Source: Streptomyces sp. CB02261
Lineage (GTDB): Bacteria > Actinomycetota > Actinomycetes > Streptomycetales > Streptomycetaceae
Direction: 5' to 3'
Assembly (NCBI RefSeq): GCF_001905665.1
Contig: NZ_LIVX01000001.1
Span: 1,116,001 to 1,180,000, forward strand
Length of the DNA stretch: 64,000 bases
Shown: positions 51,001 to 60,797 of the stretch, piece by piece
Layout: every line of letters begins with the position of its first letter
How positions within the stretch are numbered: the stretch's first letter is position 1
The notes under the pieces: model-generated
What the model was told of the DNA's origin: nothing
Seen by the model: only the letters and a program-made list of their open reading frames with translations
The model's database searches: none
Program-made: the position numbers and the translations under genes

Positions 51001-51395
51001 CTAGGTGCTACCCCCAGTAGTCCATCTCGTCATGGGGCAGCGCTCGGGGCCCGCACAGCAGGGGTGGCGTCACGACTGGAACCGGCCCCCGTTCGCACGC
51101 GCGCCCCAGAAATGCGCATGCCAGTACGTCACCCTTCCGAGTTTCCGATGAAGCGTCAAGGTCGTTGCGCGTGCGATGCCCGAAAGATCACCGACTGCCC
51201 CACATGCGACGATGCAACTGTGACGTAAACCCTGAACTCCGGGCTCCACAGCACCAGTTCCCTTGTCGACAAAGCTCCCGACCCACCCCGATTCCGCTTG
51301 CGTCAGCGAATCCGGAGACCGGAGAAACACCCGGGCCGGAACGGCGACGGGCCCCGCACCGAGGGTGCGGGGCCCGAACGCGTACTGCCGTGGGG
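51001..51395. other. Intergenic region between the LAETG gene and prfB
   Basis: 395 bases holding the promoter of the LAETG gene and the prfB terminator (51348-51376). I see no gene with a ribosome site; G+C content is lower than in the flanks around 51110-51260. Confidence 0.6.
51348..51376 (-). terminator. prfB terminator
   Basis: A perfect 13-bp stem (CGGGCCCCGCACC / GGTGCGGGGCCCG) with a 3-base loop lies 19 bases after the prfB stop codon. Confidence 0.82.
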
Positions 51396-52499
51396 CTACT
51401 TCTCCTGCTGCTTGCGCCAGCGGATGCCCGCCTCGAGGAAGCCGTCGATCTCGCCGTCCAGGACGGACTGCGGGTTGCCGACCTCGAACTCCGTACGGAG
51501 GTCCTTGACCATCTGGTACGGGTGGAGGACGTACGAGCGCATCTGGTTGCCCCAGGAGCTGCCGCTGTCCTTGAGGGCGTCCATCTTGGCCCGCTCCTCC
51601 TGGCGCTGACGCTCGAGGAGCTTGGCCTGGAGGACGTTCATGGCGCTCGCCTTGTTCTGGATCTGCGAGCGCTCGTTCTGGCAGGAGACCACGATGCCGG
51701 TCGGGAGGTGCGTGATGCGCACGGCCGAGTCGGTCGTGTTGACGCCCTGGCCGCCGGGGCCCGAGGCGCGGTAGACGTCGATGCGCAGCTCCGACTCGTC
51801 GATCTCGACGTGGTCGGAGGACTCGACGACCGGCAGGATCTCGACACCGGCGAAGGAGGTCTGGCGGCGGCCCTGGTTGTCGAAGGGCGAGATGCGGACC
51901 AGGCGGTGGGTGCCCTGCTCGACGGAGAGGGTGCCGTAGGCGTACGGCGCCTTCACCACGAAGGTGGTCGACTTGATGCCGGCCTCTTCCGCGTACGAGG
52001 TCTCGTAGATCTCGGTCGAGTAGCCGTGGCGCTCCGCCCAGCGCAGGTACATGCGCTGGAGCCGCTCGGCGAAGTCGGAGGCGTCGACGCCGCCCGCCTC
52101 CGCGCGGATGTTGACCAGGGCCTCGCGCTCGTCGTACTCGCCGGAGAGGAGGGTGCGGACCTCCATCTCGTCGAGGGCCTTGCGGACGGAGGTCAGCTCC
52201 GTCTCGGCCTCGGCGAGGGTGTCCGGGTCGTCCATCTCCTCCGCGAGCTCGAAGAGCACCGCGAGGTCGTCGATGCGCCCGCGCAGGGTCTCGGCCTTGC
52301 GGACCTCGGCCTGGAGGTGCGAAAGCTTGCTCGTGATCTTCTGCGCCGCCTCCGGGTCGTCCCACAGGGACGGGGCCGCGGCCTGCTCCTCGAGCACGGC
52401 GATGTCGGCCCTCAGCTTCTCGAGGTCCAGGACGGCCTCGATCGACCCCATGGTCGAGGAGAGGGACTTCAGCTCTTCTGATACATCGACGACTGCCAC
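51396..52499 (-). CDS. prfB: Peptide chain release factor 2
   Basis: 367 residues. The stop-codon tripeptide SPF appears in [15 protein letters not shown], and the catalytic GGQ is in [16 protein letters not shown]. It recognises UGA and UAA and releases the finished peptide. The reading frame is continuous, so the programmed +1 frameshift that controls prfB in Escherichia coli is absent. It begins 60 bases after the kinase gene ends on the same strand and has its own terminator. Confidence 0.96.
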   Translation of the reverse strand: MAVVDVSEELKSLSSTMGSIEAVLDLEKLRADIAVLEEQAAAPSLWDDPEAAQKITSKLSHLQAEVRKAETLRGRIDDLAVLFELAEEMDDPDTLAEAETELTSVRKALDEMEVRTLLSGEYDEREALVNIRAEAGGVDASDFAERLQRMYLRWAERHGYSTEIYETSYAEEAGIKSTTFVVKAPYAYGTLSVEQGTHRLVRISPFDNQGRRQTSFAGVEILPVVESSDHVEIDESELRIDVYRASGPGGQGVNTTDSAVRITHLPTGIVVSCQNERSQIQNKASAMNVLQAKLLERQRQEERAKMDALKDSGSSWGNQMRSYVLHPYQMVKDLRTEFEVGNPQSVLDGEIDGFLEAGIRWRKQQEK

Positions 52500-52559
52500 G
52501 CGTCCAGCGTAACGGCTCCGGGCGAGGAGCCGAACCTTTGGCCACCGCGGCGGGGGCGG

Positions 52560-53804
52560 CTACGGCACGGAGGACTGCTTCGAGTCCTGCGGCGGGGTGT
52601 CCGCGTCCCCGGAGGCCACCAGGTAGCCGCCGGTGCCCAGCGCGCCCGCGACGACGACCGCGGCGACGGCCAGGGTGATCCGGCGCTTGCGGACCGCCTC
52701 CGCCTTGTGGCGGGCCGAGCCGGGGCGGCGGGCGCCGGCGGGACGCGGGGCCCTCGCGGTGCCGAGGGGACCGCCCGAGAGCTCGTCGGGGGCCGGGACC
52801 CGCATGGAGGTGTGGGTGTCGCGGTTGGAGTCGGCCGAGGCGCCGGGGACGAGGGGGACGGCGGCCCGGCGCGGGCCGGGCTCACCGGCGGCCGTACCGG
52901 TGGCGTACGCCTCCGGCTCCGGTTCCGTCGCCGGTGCCGTCTCCTCCGGGTCCAGCTCGTCGACGTCGAGCGGCGGCATGCCCTTGAGCAGCGGCAGGAC
53001 GTCCTTGAGGCGGGCGGCGAGCTCGGAGGCGCGCAGCCGGGAGGCCGGGGCCTTCGCCAGGCACTGGACGATCAGCTGCCACAGCTCCTCGGGGATGCCG
53101 GGCAGCGGGACGACGGTCTCGGTGACGTGGCGGCGCAGGACGGCGCCGGGGTGGCCGCCGCCGAAGGGGGTGAAGCCGGCGAGCAGCTCGTACAGGACCG
53201 TCGCGAGGGCGTAGATGTCGACGGCGGCGCGCGGCGGGAGGCCCTCGACGATCTCGGGGGCGAGGTAGTCGGGGGTGCCGATGATCCGGGTGGCCTTGGT
53301 CCGGCCGGGGGTGTCGATCAGCTTGGCGACGCCGAAGTCGGTGAGCAGGGCGGGGTGGGCGCCGCCGGGGCCTAGCGGGCCCTCCATGTCGAGCAGGATG
53401 TTCTCGGGCTTGACGTCCCGGTGGACGACCCCGGCGGCGTGCGCGGCGGCGAGGGCGTCGGCGACGTCGGCGGTGATCGCGACGGCGGCCTCGGGGGCGA
53501 GCCGCCGTTCCCGGTCGAGGCGGGTGCGCAGGTCGGTGCCCCGCACGAGGTCCATCACGAGGGCCAGGTCGTTGCCGTCGACGACGAGGTCGCGGACCTG
53601 GACCACCCGGGGGTGGTCGAGGCCGAGCAGGGCGGTGCGCTCCTGGACGAAACGGCCGACGAGCTCCTGGTCGGAGGCCAGGTCCTCGCGCAGCAGTTTG
53701 ACGGCGACGGGACCCTCGGGCCCCTCGCCGAGCCACACCGTTCCTGCACTGCCCCGCCCGAGGATCTGGTGGGTGGTGTAGCGGCTGCCGATGTTCCGTG
53801 CCAA
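52560..53804 (-). CDS. pkaB: Ser/Thr protein kinase, PkaB-like
   Basis: 414 residues. The kinase domain (about 10-270) has LGRGSAGTVWLGE, VAVKLL, VVHRDVKPENILL, LLTDFGVAKL and GTPDYLAPEIVEG, intact throughout. A Pro/Glu/Ala-rich linker and one transmembrane helix (ITLAVAAVVVAGALGTGGYLVA) near residue 380 lead to a short exposed tail. Position beside a longer kinase and prfB matches pkaB of S. coelicolor. The product is a membrane kinase with little outside. It is the second gene after pkaA, 108 bases downstream. Confidence 0.92.
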   Translation of the reverse strand: MARNIGSRYTTHQILGRGSAGTVWLGEGPEGPVAVKLLREDLASDQELVGRFVQERTALLGLDHPRVVQVRDLVVDGNDLALVMDLVRGTDLRTRLDRERRLAPEAAVAITADVADALAAAHAAGVVHRDVKPENILLDMEGPLGPGGAHPALLTDFGVAKLIDTPGRTKATRIIGTPDYLAPEIVEGLPPRAAVDIYALATVLYELLAGFTPFGGGHPGAVLRRHVTETVVPLPGIPEELWQLIVQCLAKAPASRLRASELAARLKDVLPLLKGMPPLDVDELDPEETAPATEPEPEAYATGTAAGEPGPRRAAVPLVPGASADSNRDTHTSMRVPAPDELSGGPLGTARAPRPAGARRPGSARHKAEAVRKRRITLAVAAVVVAGALGTGGYLVASGDADTPPQDSKQSSVP

Positions 53805-53912
53805 GACTGCTCCCTCAGCGGCTGCGGTTCGCGAGCAAAGTTACGCGTCCGCAGCCGCCGGTCGTCACTTCCGAAGGGAAATCACCCCTCGGAAGTCGAT
53901 AAATCGGCAGTA

Positions 53913-55658
53913 TTACTGCCCCGTACCGCCGGTAGTACCCCCGGAGCCGGTGCTCTCGCCGATCGAGGAGATCCAGTCGGTGACCGTCGAGATGCCGTCG
54001 CCGATGGCCTGCCAGTAGCTCTTGCCCTCGGCGATCCAGTCCTGGAGCGGGGTCAGCTCCCAGACGAGCCAGCCCGCGACCACGAACAGGACGATCATGA
54101 CCAGGCAGCCCTTGAGGCAGCCGAGGCCGGGGATCCGCACCGGGTTGGCGCTGCGCTGACGCGGCGGGCGCGGCTCGCGGCGTGGCGCCGGGGCCTGGGG
54201 CGGCGGCTGCGGCGGGGTGTACTGCTGCTGGGGCTGCGCGTACTGCTGCGGGGCGGGCGGCGGCGCGTACTGCTGGGGCTGGTGCTGCGGCTGGTGCTGC
54301 GCCTGCTGCTGGTACGGCTGGGGGGCGGGCCGCTGCGGGGGCCGCTGCTGCTGGTACGGCTGCGGCGGCTGCTGCTGCCCGTACGCCCCCGGCTGCTGCC
54401 GGTCCTGCGGCGGCTGCTGCGGCTGCTGCGGCTGCCGCTGCGGGCGCCGGCGCAGCGGGTCCTGGCTCGGGTCCAGGTACTGCACCTGCGTCTGCTCGTT
54501 GCGGTCGCGGGCGGCGCGCAGCTGGCTCTGCCAGGGGTGCGGCTCCTCGGACTGCGCCCCCTGCCCGGACTGCGGCGGCCCCGGCGGCACGGGCGGCATG
54601 ACGGCCGTGGGATCGGCGGCGCCCGCCGGTCCGCTGGTCGGCATGACGCTGGTCGCGCCCGCGGGGTCGAACCGCGGCGCCCCGGCGCCGCTGGGCAGCA
54701 CCTGGGTGGGGTCCGCGGCCCCCGGCGTCTCGGGGACGGGCGCGGGCGCGGGGTCCGGCGCGAGCAGCGCTCCCACGCCGTCCGCCGCCTCGATCTGGGC
54801 GGGCGTGGCGTGCACGCCGATGCCGGCGGCGACCGCGCGCAGACCGCGGGCCAGGTTGACGGCGCTCGGACGCCGGTCCGGGTCCTTGCTGAGGCAGCGC
54901 TCTATCACCGTCCACAGCGGGCCCGGCACGGTCGAGGGGCGGCGGGGCTCCTCGCTGAGGTGCCGGTGGAGGACCTCGAGGGCGGTGCCGCCCGCGAACG
55001 GGGGCCGGCCCGTGACCAGCTCGTAGAGGAGGATGCCCGCGCCGTAGATGTCGACGGCGGAGGTCTGCGGGCGGCCCTCGGCGGACTCGGGCGCCACGTA
55101 CGCGGGCGTGCCGACGAATTCGTGGGTCCGGGTCAGGCCCGGGGAGTCCGCGAGGCGCGCGATGCCGAAGTCGGTGAGCATCGGGTGCATCTGGCCGCCC
55201 TGCTCGGCGAGCAGCACGTTGGCCGGCTTGAGGTCGCGGTGCACGACGCCGTCGGCGTGGCTCGCGGCGAGCGCGTCGGCGATCTGGGCGGTCAGGAGAG
55301 CGGCGGCGACCGGGGTGAGCGGGCCGCTGTCCCTGATGTACCGGTGCAGGTCGGGACCGTCGACGAGGTCCATGACGAGCGCGAGGACGTCGCCCTCGAC
55401 CACCAGGTCGCGGGTGCGGACGATGTTCGGGTGGGTGAGCCGGAGCAGCACGGACCGCTCGCGCAGGAAGCGCATCACGATGTCCGCGTCGTTGGCCAGC
55501 TCCTCCTTGAGGACCTTGATCGCCACGGTCTCACCGGGCTGGCCGGGCACGGCCGCCTCGGCGCCCGCCGTCTCCCGCTGGCGGGCTCGCCAGACGGTGC
55601 CCGTGGCGCCGCGGCCGAGCGGCTCCTCGAGCAGGTACTTGCTGCCGATAGGCCGCAC
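53913..55658 (-). CDS. pkaA: Ser/Thr protein kinase, PkaA-like, with Gln/Pro-rich segment
   Basis: 581 residues. The kinase domain (about 7-275) has LGRGATGTVWRAR, VAIKVLKEEL, VVHRDLKPANVLL, MLTDFGIARL and GTPAYVAPESAEG. It is followed by an Ala/Pro-rich linker and a Gln/Pro-rich stretch (about residues 380-490, PQQPQQPPQDRQQPGAYGQQ). Then comes one transmembrane helix (GCLVMIVLFVVAGWLVWEL) and an extracytoplasmic Gly/Ser/Thr tail. By position and order it corresponds to pkaA of S. coelicolor, a gene linked to development and pigment. The gene opposite encodes an FHA-domain protein, a likely phosphothreonine reader. Confidence 0.92.
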   Translation of the reverse strand: MRPIGSKYLLEEPLGRGATGTVWRARQRETAGAEAAVPGQPGETVAIKVLKEELANDADIVMRFLRERSVLLRLTHPNIVRTRDLVVEGDVLALVMDLVDGPDLHRYIRDSGPLTPVAAALLTAQIADALAASHADGVVHRDLKPANVLLAEQGGQMHPMLTDFGIARLADSPGLTRTHEFVGTPAYVAPESAEGRPQTSAVDIYGAGILLYELVTGRPPFAGGTALEVLHRHLSEEPRRPSTVPGPLWTVIERCLSKDPDRRPSAVNLARGLRAVAAGIGVHATPAQIEAADGVGALLAPDPAPAPVPETPGAADPTQVLPSGAGAPRFDPAGATSVMPTSGPAGAADPTAVMPPVPPGPPQSGQGAQSEEPHPWQSQLRAARDRNEQTQVQYLDPSQDPLRRRPQRQPQQPQQPPQDRQQPGAYGQQQPPQPYQQQRPPQRPAPQPYQQQAQHQPQHQPQQYAPPPAPQQYAQPQQQYTPPQPPPQAPAPRREPRPPRQRSANPVRIPGLGCLKGCLVMIVLFVVAGWLVWELTPLQDWIAEGKSYWQAIGDGISTVTDWISSIGESTGSGGTTGGTGQ

Positions 55659-56192
55659 GTCACGCGCTCCCTGCTGTCCGTGGTCGGGGCTGCTCCGGTG
55701 ATGTCCCCGGGGTCCCTGTCCTCTGTTGTGACCCGTCCGGGTGTCCGACCCACTTTAGTGCCGCCGAACGGGGTACCGGCGGGTCGTCCACAGGGCGATT
55801 CCGATGCCGGTCGGCGGAGTCACCGGGTGTTCCTCGGGGTGGGAGCCCGGGCGCCGGGGCGCCGAGACGGTCCCGGTTCCCGTCCTGGAACGACCGGCCA
55901 CCTGTCCGGAAGAAGACGCTCCTGAGACCGCGACGGTTGCCGGGCACCTTCCGATGGCATGCTCAACCAGGCATTTTTACGTCCACAGCCGACCAATCAA
56001 GATCACTTCCGGCCGACCCGGGGGCGGGCTGTCGGTGGCAGGTGCGAGGATGCCTCCAGCACGTCGCGTCGAGGGGTCGGGAGCCCCCGCGCCGTGCCGA
56101 CCTGTACCGGACGACGCGTCCGTGCCGGGTGGGGGGAGTCACAGGGCGGTCCCCCTGCCGGGCATGTCGCGCAGAAGGGACCGCTGACGGCG
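55659..56192. other. Divergent control region between pkaA and the FHA/FtsK-like gene
   Basis: 534 bases, with an A/T-richer island around 55955-56005 that could hold promoters. Open frames in it lack ribosome sites. No convincing operator or hairpin was found. Confidence 0.6.
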
Positions 56193-59100
56193 ATGCAGAT
56201 CCGGCTGACCGTCCTCGCGCCGTACGCCGGCCACGGCACCGGGCGCGCCTGCGACGTGCTCGTCACGGCCCCCGCCGGGACGGCCCTCGCCGCCGTGGCA
56301 TCGAATCTCGCCGCGGCCGTCACGGGCCCCGACACCTCCGCCTCCGGCACGACCGTGCTCTACGCGGGCGCGGAGCGGCTCGACCCCCGTCGCACCGTCC
56401 TCGGCGAGCCGCCGCTGGTCGACGGCGCCGTGCTCTCGCTCCAGGTCCCTGGACCGGACGACCGCGTCGGCGAGAAGGCCTCCGCCCGGCTGCACGTGGT
56501 GGCGGGTCCGGACGCGGGCGGGGTGCACCTGCTGCACGGCGGACCGATCAGAATCGGCCGTTCCGTCGACGCCGACGTTCCGCTCGACGACCCGGACGTC
56601 TCCCGTGCCCACTGCGTGGTGACCGTCGGCGAGGACGGCCGGGTCACGGTCGCCGACCGCGGCTCGACGAACGGCACGACCCTCGACGGCGAGCCGGTCG
56701 GCGACCGCCCGGTGCGGTTCGCGCCGGGCGCGCTGCTGCGGCTCGGCGAGTCGGCCCTCCGCCTGACCGGCGCGGGCGACGACCTGCGCGGTACGGACGC
56801 GAGGGCGACGGCCCCGGACGGCGAGGGCCATCTGCGGATCGCGTGCGGAGCGGGCGGCCCGGACGGGACGGCTCGGACCGACCGGCCGGCGCACGCGGGC
56901 GTGCCCGGCGCGGCTCCCGGCCTTCCCACGGACGACGCCACCCACGGCGGCGCGGGCGGTGCCCTGTACGGCGGCGCGGCCTCGGAGGCGTACGCCGACC
57001 CGTACGACGCCGCTCCCCCGGGTGACCTCGGCGACGGACCGGAGGACCCCGCCGCCGACGGGGCCCGGCAGACCCGGGGCGAGGCCCCGACCGCCCCCAC
57101 GCGCGCGGGTGGCAGGCGCGGGCTCGGCGCCTGGGCCAGACGTCTGGCGGGCGGCCGCGAGGAGCTCCCGGCGTCCGCCGCGGGCCCCCGCACCGCCCCG
57201 GACACCCACGCCGGCGCCCGGCCCGGCACCCGCGCGCGGGACGGCGTGCCCGCGCCCGGCCCCGCGGCCGACACCTGGCCCGACCCGGCCACCCTCCTGC
57301 TCACCGCCCTCGGCCCCGGCCCCCGGCTCTGGGAGCGCGACGAGGACCACCCCGAGTCCCTGGTGGTCCGGCTCGGCACGACGGACCGCGCGGAGCTCTC
57401 CGGCGTGCCCGTCACCGTGGGACTGCGCGAGGCCGGCTCCCTCGGCCTCGCGGGCCCCGCCGACCGGCTCGCCGGACTCACCCGGTCGGTGGTCGCCCAG
57501 CTCGCCGCCCTGCACTCCCCCTCCGACCTGGAGATCGTGCTGATCAGCGCCGACCGGAACCGCTCGCTCGACGAGCGGCGCCGTGCCTGGGGCTGGCTCG
57601 GCTGGCTCCCGCACGTCCGGCCGGCCCACGGCCAGGACTGCCGCCTGCTCCTGGCGTACGACCGCGAGCAGGCCCAGGCCCGTACGGCGGAGCTGACCCG
57701 AAGGCTCGACGACGGCCCGCTCGGCCCCGGCTGGCCCAGCGCCGACCGCGCGTCCGTCGCCGAGGCCGCAGCCCGCCACGAGGGACCGCGTACGGTCGTG
57801 GTCGTCGACGGCGACCCGGGTTCGGCGGCGCTCCGCGAGACGGTGGCGCGGCTGGCCGGAGCGGGTGCGGCCGCCGGTATCCACCTCCTGTGCCTCGCCG
57901 AGGCGCCCTCGGCCTCCCCGGTCTCGCCGGTGGCCGCCACCTACGAGACCGCCTGCGCCGCGTCGCTCGCGTTCCGCGAGTGCGGAGCCGCCGTGCTCCT
58001 CAGCGGCGACGTGGCGACGGCGCTGCGGCTGCTGCGGACCGCCGGCGGCCGGGTCGCGGGCCATGGCACCGTCGGCGTGGTCGACGCGGTGTCCGTCGCG
58101 TGGGCCGAGCGGTTCGGGCGCGCGCTGGCCCCCCTGCGTACGGACACGACGGCGGTCCCGGGGGCCCGTGCCGCCGCCCTGCCCCCGTCGGCACGGCTCC
58201 TTGACGAGCTCGGACTCGCCCGCGCCACCCCCGCCTCCCTGATGGCCCGCTGGGCCTCCGCCGGTGACGGTACGGCGGTGCTGGGCGCCGGTCCGCGCGG
58301 CCCGCTCGCGGTGGACCTCACCCGGGAGGGCCCGCACCTGCTGATCGAGGGCCCCGCGGGAAGCGGCCGGACGGAGCTCCTCCGCTCGATCGCCGCCTCG
58401 CTCGCGGCCGGCGGGCGCCCCGACCGGCTCGGCCTGCTCCTGGTGGACGGGGCGGGCGGTGAGCGCGGCGAAGGACTCGCGGCCTGTACGGAGCTGCCGC
58501 ACGTCACCGAGCACCTGGTCGCCTCGGACCCGGTGCGGATGCGGGAGTTCGCGCAGGCGCTCGGCGCGGAGCTGAAGCGCCGGGCGGAGCTCATCGGCGA
58601 CGGCCACTTCGCCGACCGCCGGGGCACGCGCGGGAACGACCGGCTGATCGGCCAGCGCGCCCCGAGCGCGGCGGAGTCCGTGCCCCAGGGGGCCCGCGCG
58701 ACCGTCCGGCTCCAGGACGCCGACGACGTCGACGGCCGGACCAGCGGCCGCACGCTGCGCACGGGCGACGGCACGATCGGCGCCCTCCCGAGAAGCCGCG
58801 GCGGACGCGCGGACGACCTCGGCGGCCGCCCCAGCGGCCGGATCACGTACGGCACCCCCGAAGGCCGGGCGAACGGCCGCCCCACACCCCCCGAGGAGCG
58901 GGACACCGGCAGAACGCCCTACCCCGGCGACCTGGACGACCGCCCCGGCGCCCGGACCGCGCACCCGGCCGACGACTCCCGCCCCAGCGGCCGAACCCCG
59001 TACCCGGGCGACGTCGACCACCGCGCCAGCGGCCGTACTCCGTACCCCGGCGACCTCGACAGGCGACCGAGCAGCCGCACTTCCCGCACGGGCGACCTCG

Positions 59101-60674
59101 ACAGCCGCGCCAGCGGGCGGACTTCGCACCCGGGCGACCTCGACTCCCGAGCCAGCGGCCGAACCCCCTACCCCGGCGACCACGACAACCGCCCCGGCGG
59201 CCGAACCCCGTACCCCGGCGACGTCGACAACCGCCCCAGCAGCCGCACTCCCCGCACGGGCGACCTCGACAGCCGCGCCAGCGGCAGGACTTCGTACCCG
59301 GGCGACCTCGACTCCCGCCCCAGCGGCCGAAACCCCTACCCCGGCGACCTCGACAGCCGCGCCAGCGGGCGGACTTCGCACCCGGGCGACCTCGACAGCC
59401 GCGCCAGCGGCCGAACCCCGTACCCCGGCGACCTCGACTCCCGTCCCAGCGGCCGAACCCCGTACCCCGGCGACCACGACAACCGCCCCGGCAGCCGCAC
59501 TTCGTACCCGGGCGGCGACGATCTCGGGGCCCGTCCGAGCGGCCGGACCGCGTACCCCGGGGGCGACCTCGGGGCCCGTCCCAGCAGTCGTACGCTCCGC
59601 ACGGGCGACGGCGACCTCGGCGACCAGCCGAGCGGCCGCGCCCCCCGCGCGCGGACCGGCGGCCTCACGGACCACTCCGGCGAACGCGTATCCCGGCCGG
59701 GAGCCGAGGACCGCGGCGGCCACCCCGGCGGACGCAGCCCCCGCCCCGGAGCCGAGGACCTCGGCGGCCCCTCCAGCGGACGCGTCCCCCGCCCCGCAGC
59801 CGGCGACCTCACCGACCACCCCAGCGGACGCGTACCCCGCCCCGGAGACGGCTCCCTCGACGGGCGGTCCGGTGTCCGGGCGCGGCCCGACGCCCTTCTG
59901 GCCGACTCGCCCAGTGGCCGGTTGCCGCGGCGGGACGGCGGTGCGCTCGACGACCGCCCGAGCAGCCGCACCCTGCGGACGGGCGACGGCGACCTCACCG
60001 AGCGTCCGAGCGGGCGCGTGCCCCGCCCCGCCGGGGAGGATTCCGGGGGCCGGAGCTCCCGGGCGGCCGGGGACGAGGCCGGCGGCCGGATTCCCCGTCC
60101 CGCCACCGGCGAGCCGCAGGCCAGGGCAGGGGGCCCCGCCCACCTTCCCCGGCTCGTCGTCCTCGTCGACGACTTCGACGCCCTGGTCGCCCCCGCGCTC
60201 GGCGCCTCCGGCCGGCCCGCCGCGGGCTCGGTCGTGCGGGCCCTGGAGGCGGTCGCGCGCAACGGCGAGCGGCTCGGCGTGCACCTCGTCGCGACCTCCG
60301 CGCGCCCGGACCGGACCGCCGACACGGAGCTGGCGCACGGAGCCCGGCTGCGGATCGTGCTCGACGCGCCCCCGGTGACCGCCGGGCCCGACGTGCCGGC
60401 GGCCGGACGCGGGCGCCTCGGGCATCCGGACGGCCGGGTCACCCCCTTCCAGGCGGGCCGCGTCACCGGCCGGATCCCCCGGACGGCGACGCTCCGCCCG
60501 ACGGTCGTGCCGCTGGAGTGGGAGCGCATGGGCGATCCGCCCACCCGCCGCCCGGTCCGCGAGCTGGGCAACGGGCCGACGGATCTGGCGCTCCTGGCGA
60601 GCGCGCTCGACCGGGCCGCCCGCTCGGTCGAGGCGACTCCCGTGCCCCCGCTGACCCCCTCGCCCCACGGCTGA
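56193..60674 (+). CDS. FHA-domain, FtsK/EccC-like ATPase with long repeat insert
   Basis: 1493 residues. Residues about 1-85 form a ubiquitin/YukD-like fold (MQIRLTVLAPYAGHGTGRAC). FHA domain at about 115-170: GRSVDADV, SRAHCVV, STNGTTL. The FtsK/SpoIIIE-like ATPase is at about 690-1493: P-loop GPAGSGRTELLRSIAASL, with Arg where Lys is usual, and Walker B RLVVLVDDFDALVAP. Between them lie about 460 residues (about 845-1310) of 14-residue repeats of the type SGRTPYPGDLDSRP. A second, central FtsK-like segment is LEIVLISADRNRSL. It lies divergent to pkaA, so the kinase could mark a partner read by the FHA domain. The ATG at 56193 lacks a close ribosome site, with AAGGGA 13-18 bases upstream. 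The function is unknown. Confidence 0.85.
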   Translation: MQIRLTVLAPYAGHGTGRACDVLVTAPAGTALAAVASNLAAAVTGPDTSASGTTVLYAGAERLDPRRTVLGEPPLVDGAVLSLQVPGPDDRVGEKASARLHVVAGPDAGGVHLLHGGPIRIGRSVDADVPLDDPDVSRAHCVVTVGEDGRVTVADRGSTNGTTLDGEPVGDRPVRFAPGALLRLGESALRLTGAGDDLRGTDARATAPDGEGHLRIACGAGGPDGTARTDRPAHAGVPGAAPGLPTDDATHGGAGGALYGGAASEAYADPYDAAPPGDLGDGPEDPAADGARQTRGEAPTAPTRAGGRRGLGAWARRLAGGREELPASAAGPRTAPDTHAGARPGTRARDGVPAPGPAADTWPDPATLLLTALGPGPRLWERDEDHPESLVVRLGTTDRAELSGVPVTVGLREAGSLGLAGPADRLAGLTRSVVAQLAALHSPSDLEIVLISADRNRSLDERRRAWGWLGWLPHVRPAHGQDCRLLLAYDREQAQARTAELTRRLDDGPLGPGWPSADRASVAEAAARHEGPRTVVVVDGDPGSAALRETVARLAGAGAAAGIHLLCLAEAPSASPVSPVAATYETACAASLAFRECGAAVLLSGDVATALRLLRTAGGRVAGHGTVGVVDAVSVAWAERFGRALAPLRTDTTAVPGARAAALPPSARLLDELGLARATPASLMARWASAGDGTAVLGAGPRGPLAVDLTREGPHLLIEGPAGSGRTELLRSIAASLAAGGRPDRLGLLLVDGAGGERGEGLAACTELPHVTEHLVASDPVRMREFAQALGAELKRRAELIGDGHFADRRGTRGNDRLIGQRAPSAAESVPQGARATVRLQDADDVDGRTSGRTLRTGDGTIGALPRSRGGRADDLGGRPSGRITYGTPEGRANGRPTPPEERDTGRTPYPGDLDDRPGARTAHPADDSRPSGRTPYPGDVDHRASGRTPYPGDLDRRPSSRTSRTGDLDSRASGRTSHPGDLDSRASGRTPYPGDHDNRPGGRTPYPGDVDNRPSSRTPRTGDLDSRASGRTSYPGDLDSRPSGRNPYPGDLDSRASGRTSHPGDLDSRASGRTPYPGDLDSRPSGRTPYPGDHDNRPGSRTSYPGGDDLGARPSGRTAYPGGDLGARPSSRTLRTGDGDLGDQPSGRAPRARTGGLTDHSGERVSRPGAEDRGGHPGGRSPRPGAEDLGGPSSGRVPRPAAGDLTDHPSGRVPRPGDGSLDGRSGVRARPDALLADSPSGRLPRRDGGALDDRPSSRTLRTGDGDLTERPSGRVPRPAGEDSGGRSSRAAGDEAGGRIPRPATGEPQARAGGPAHLPRLVVLVDDFDALVAPALGASGRPAAGSVVRALEAVARNGERLGVHLVATSARPDRTADTELAHGARLRIVLDAPPVTAGPDVPAAGRGRLGHPDGRVTPFQAGRVTGRIPRTATLRPTVVPLEWERMGDPPTRRPVRELGNGPTDLALLASALDRAARSVEATPVPPLTPSPHG
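58903..60090 (+). repeat. 42-bp tandem repeat inside the FHA/FtsK-like gene
   Basis: About 14 near-regular 42-bp units (58903-59515) encode (S/A)GRTxYPGDxDxRx. Degenerate units continue to about 60090. Units are similar but not identical, so the array is not very recent. The repeats are rich in Arg, Asp, Gly and Pro and should be unfolded. Confidence 0.85.
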
Positions 60675-60797
60675 CGCCACGTCACGAGGCCGTCACGATC
60701 GCCCGCTTGACACGGAAGGCGGTATTGCGGGGCCCCGCCACCCGGCGTAGACCTGTCGGCACGGGACAGCGACGCGCACAGGAGAGACGGGGCAGCG

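Noticed and set aside
52440..52499. Programmed frameshift at the start of prfB
   Set aside because: The release factor 2 frame is continuous with no in-frame UGA, so no frameshift is needed.
58903..59515. 42-bp repeats that could suggest CRISPR or a mobile element
   Set aside because: They stay in frame inside one long gene, without unique spacers or terminal inverted repeats.
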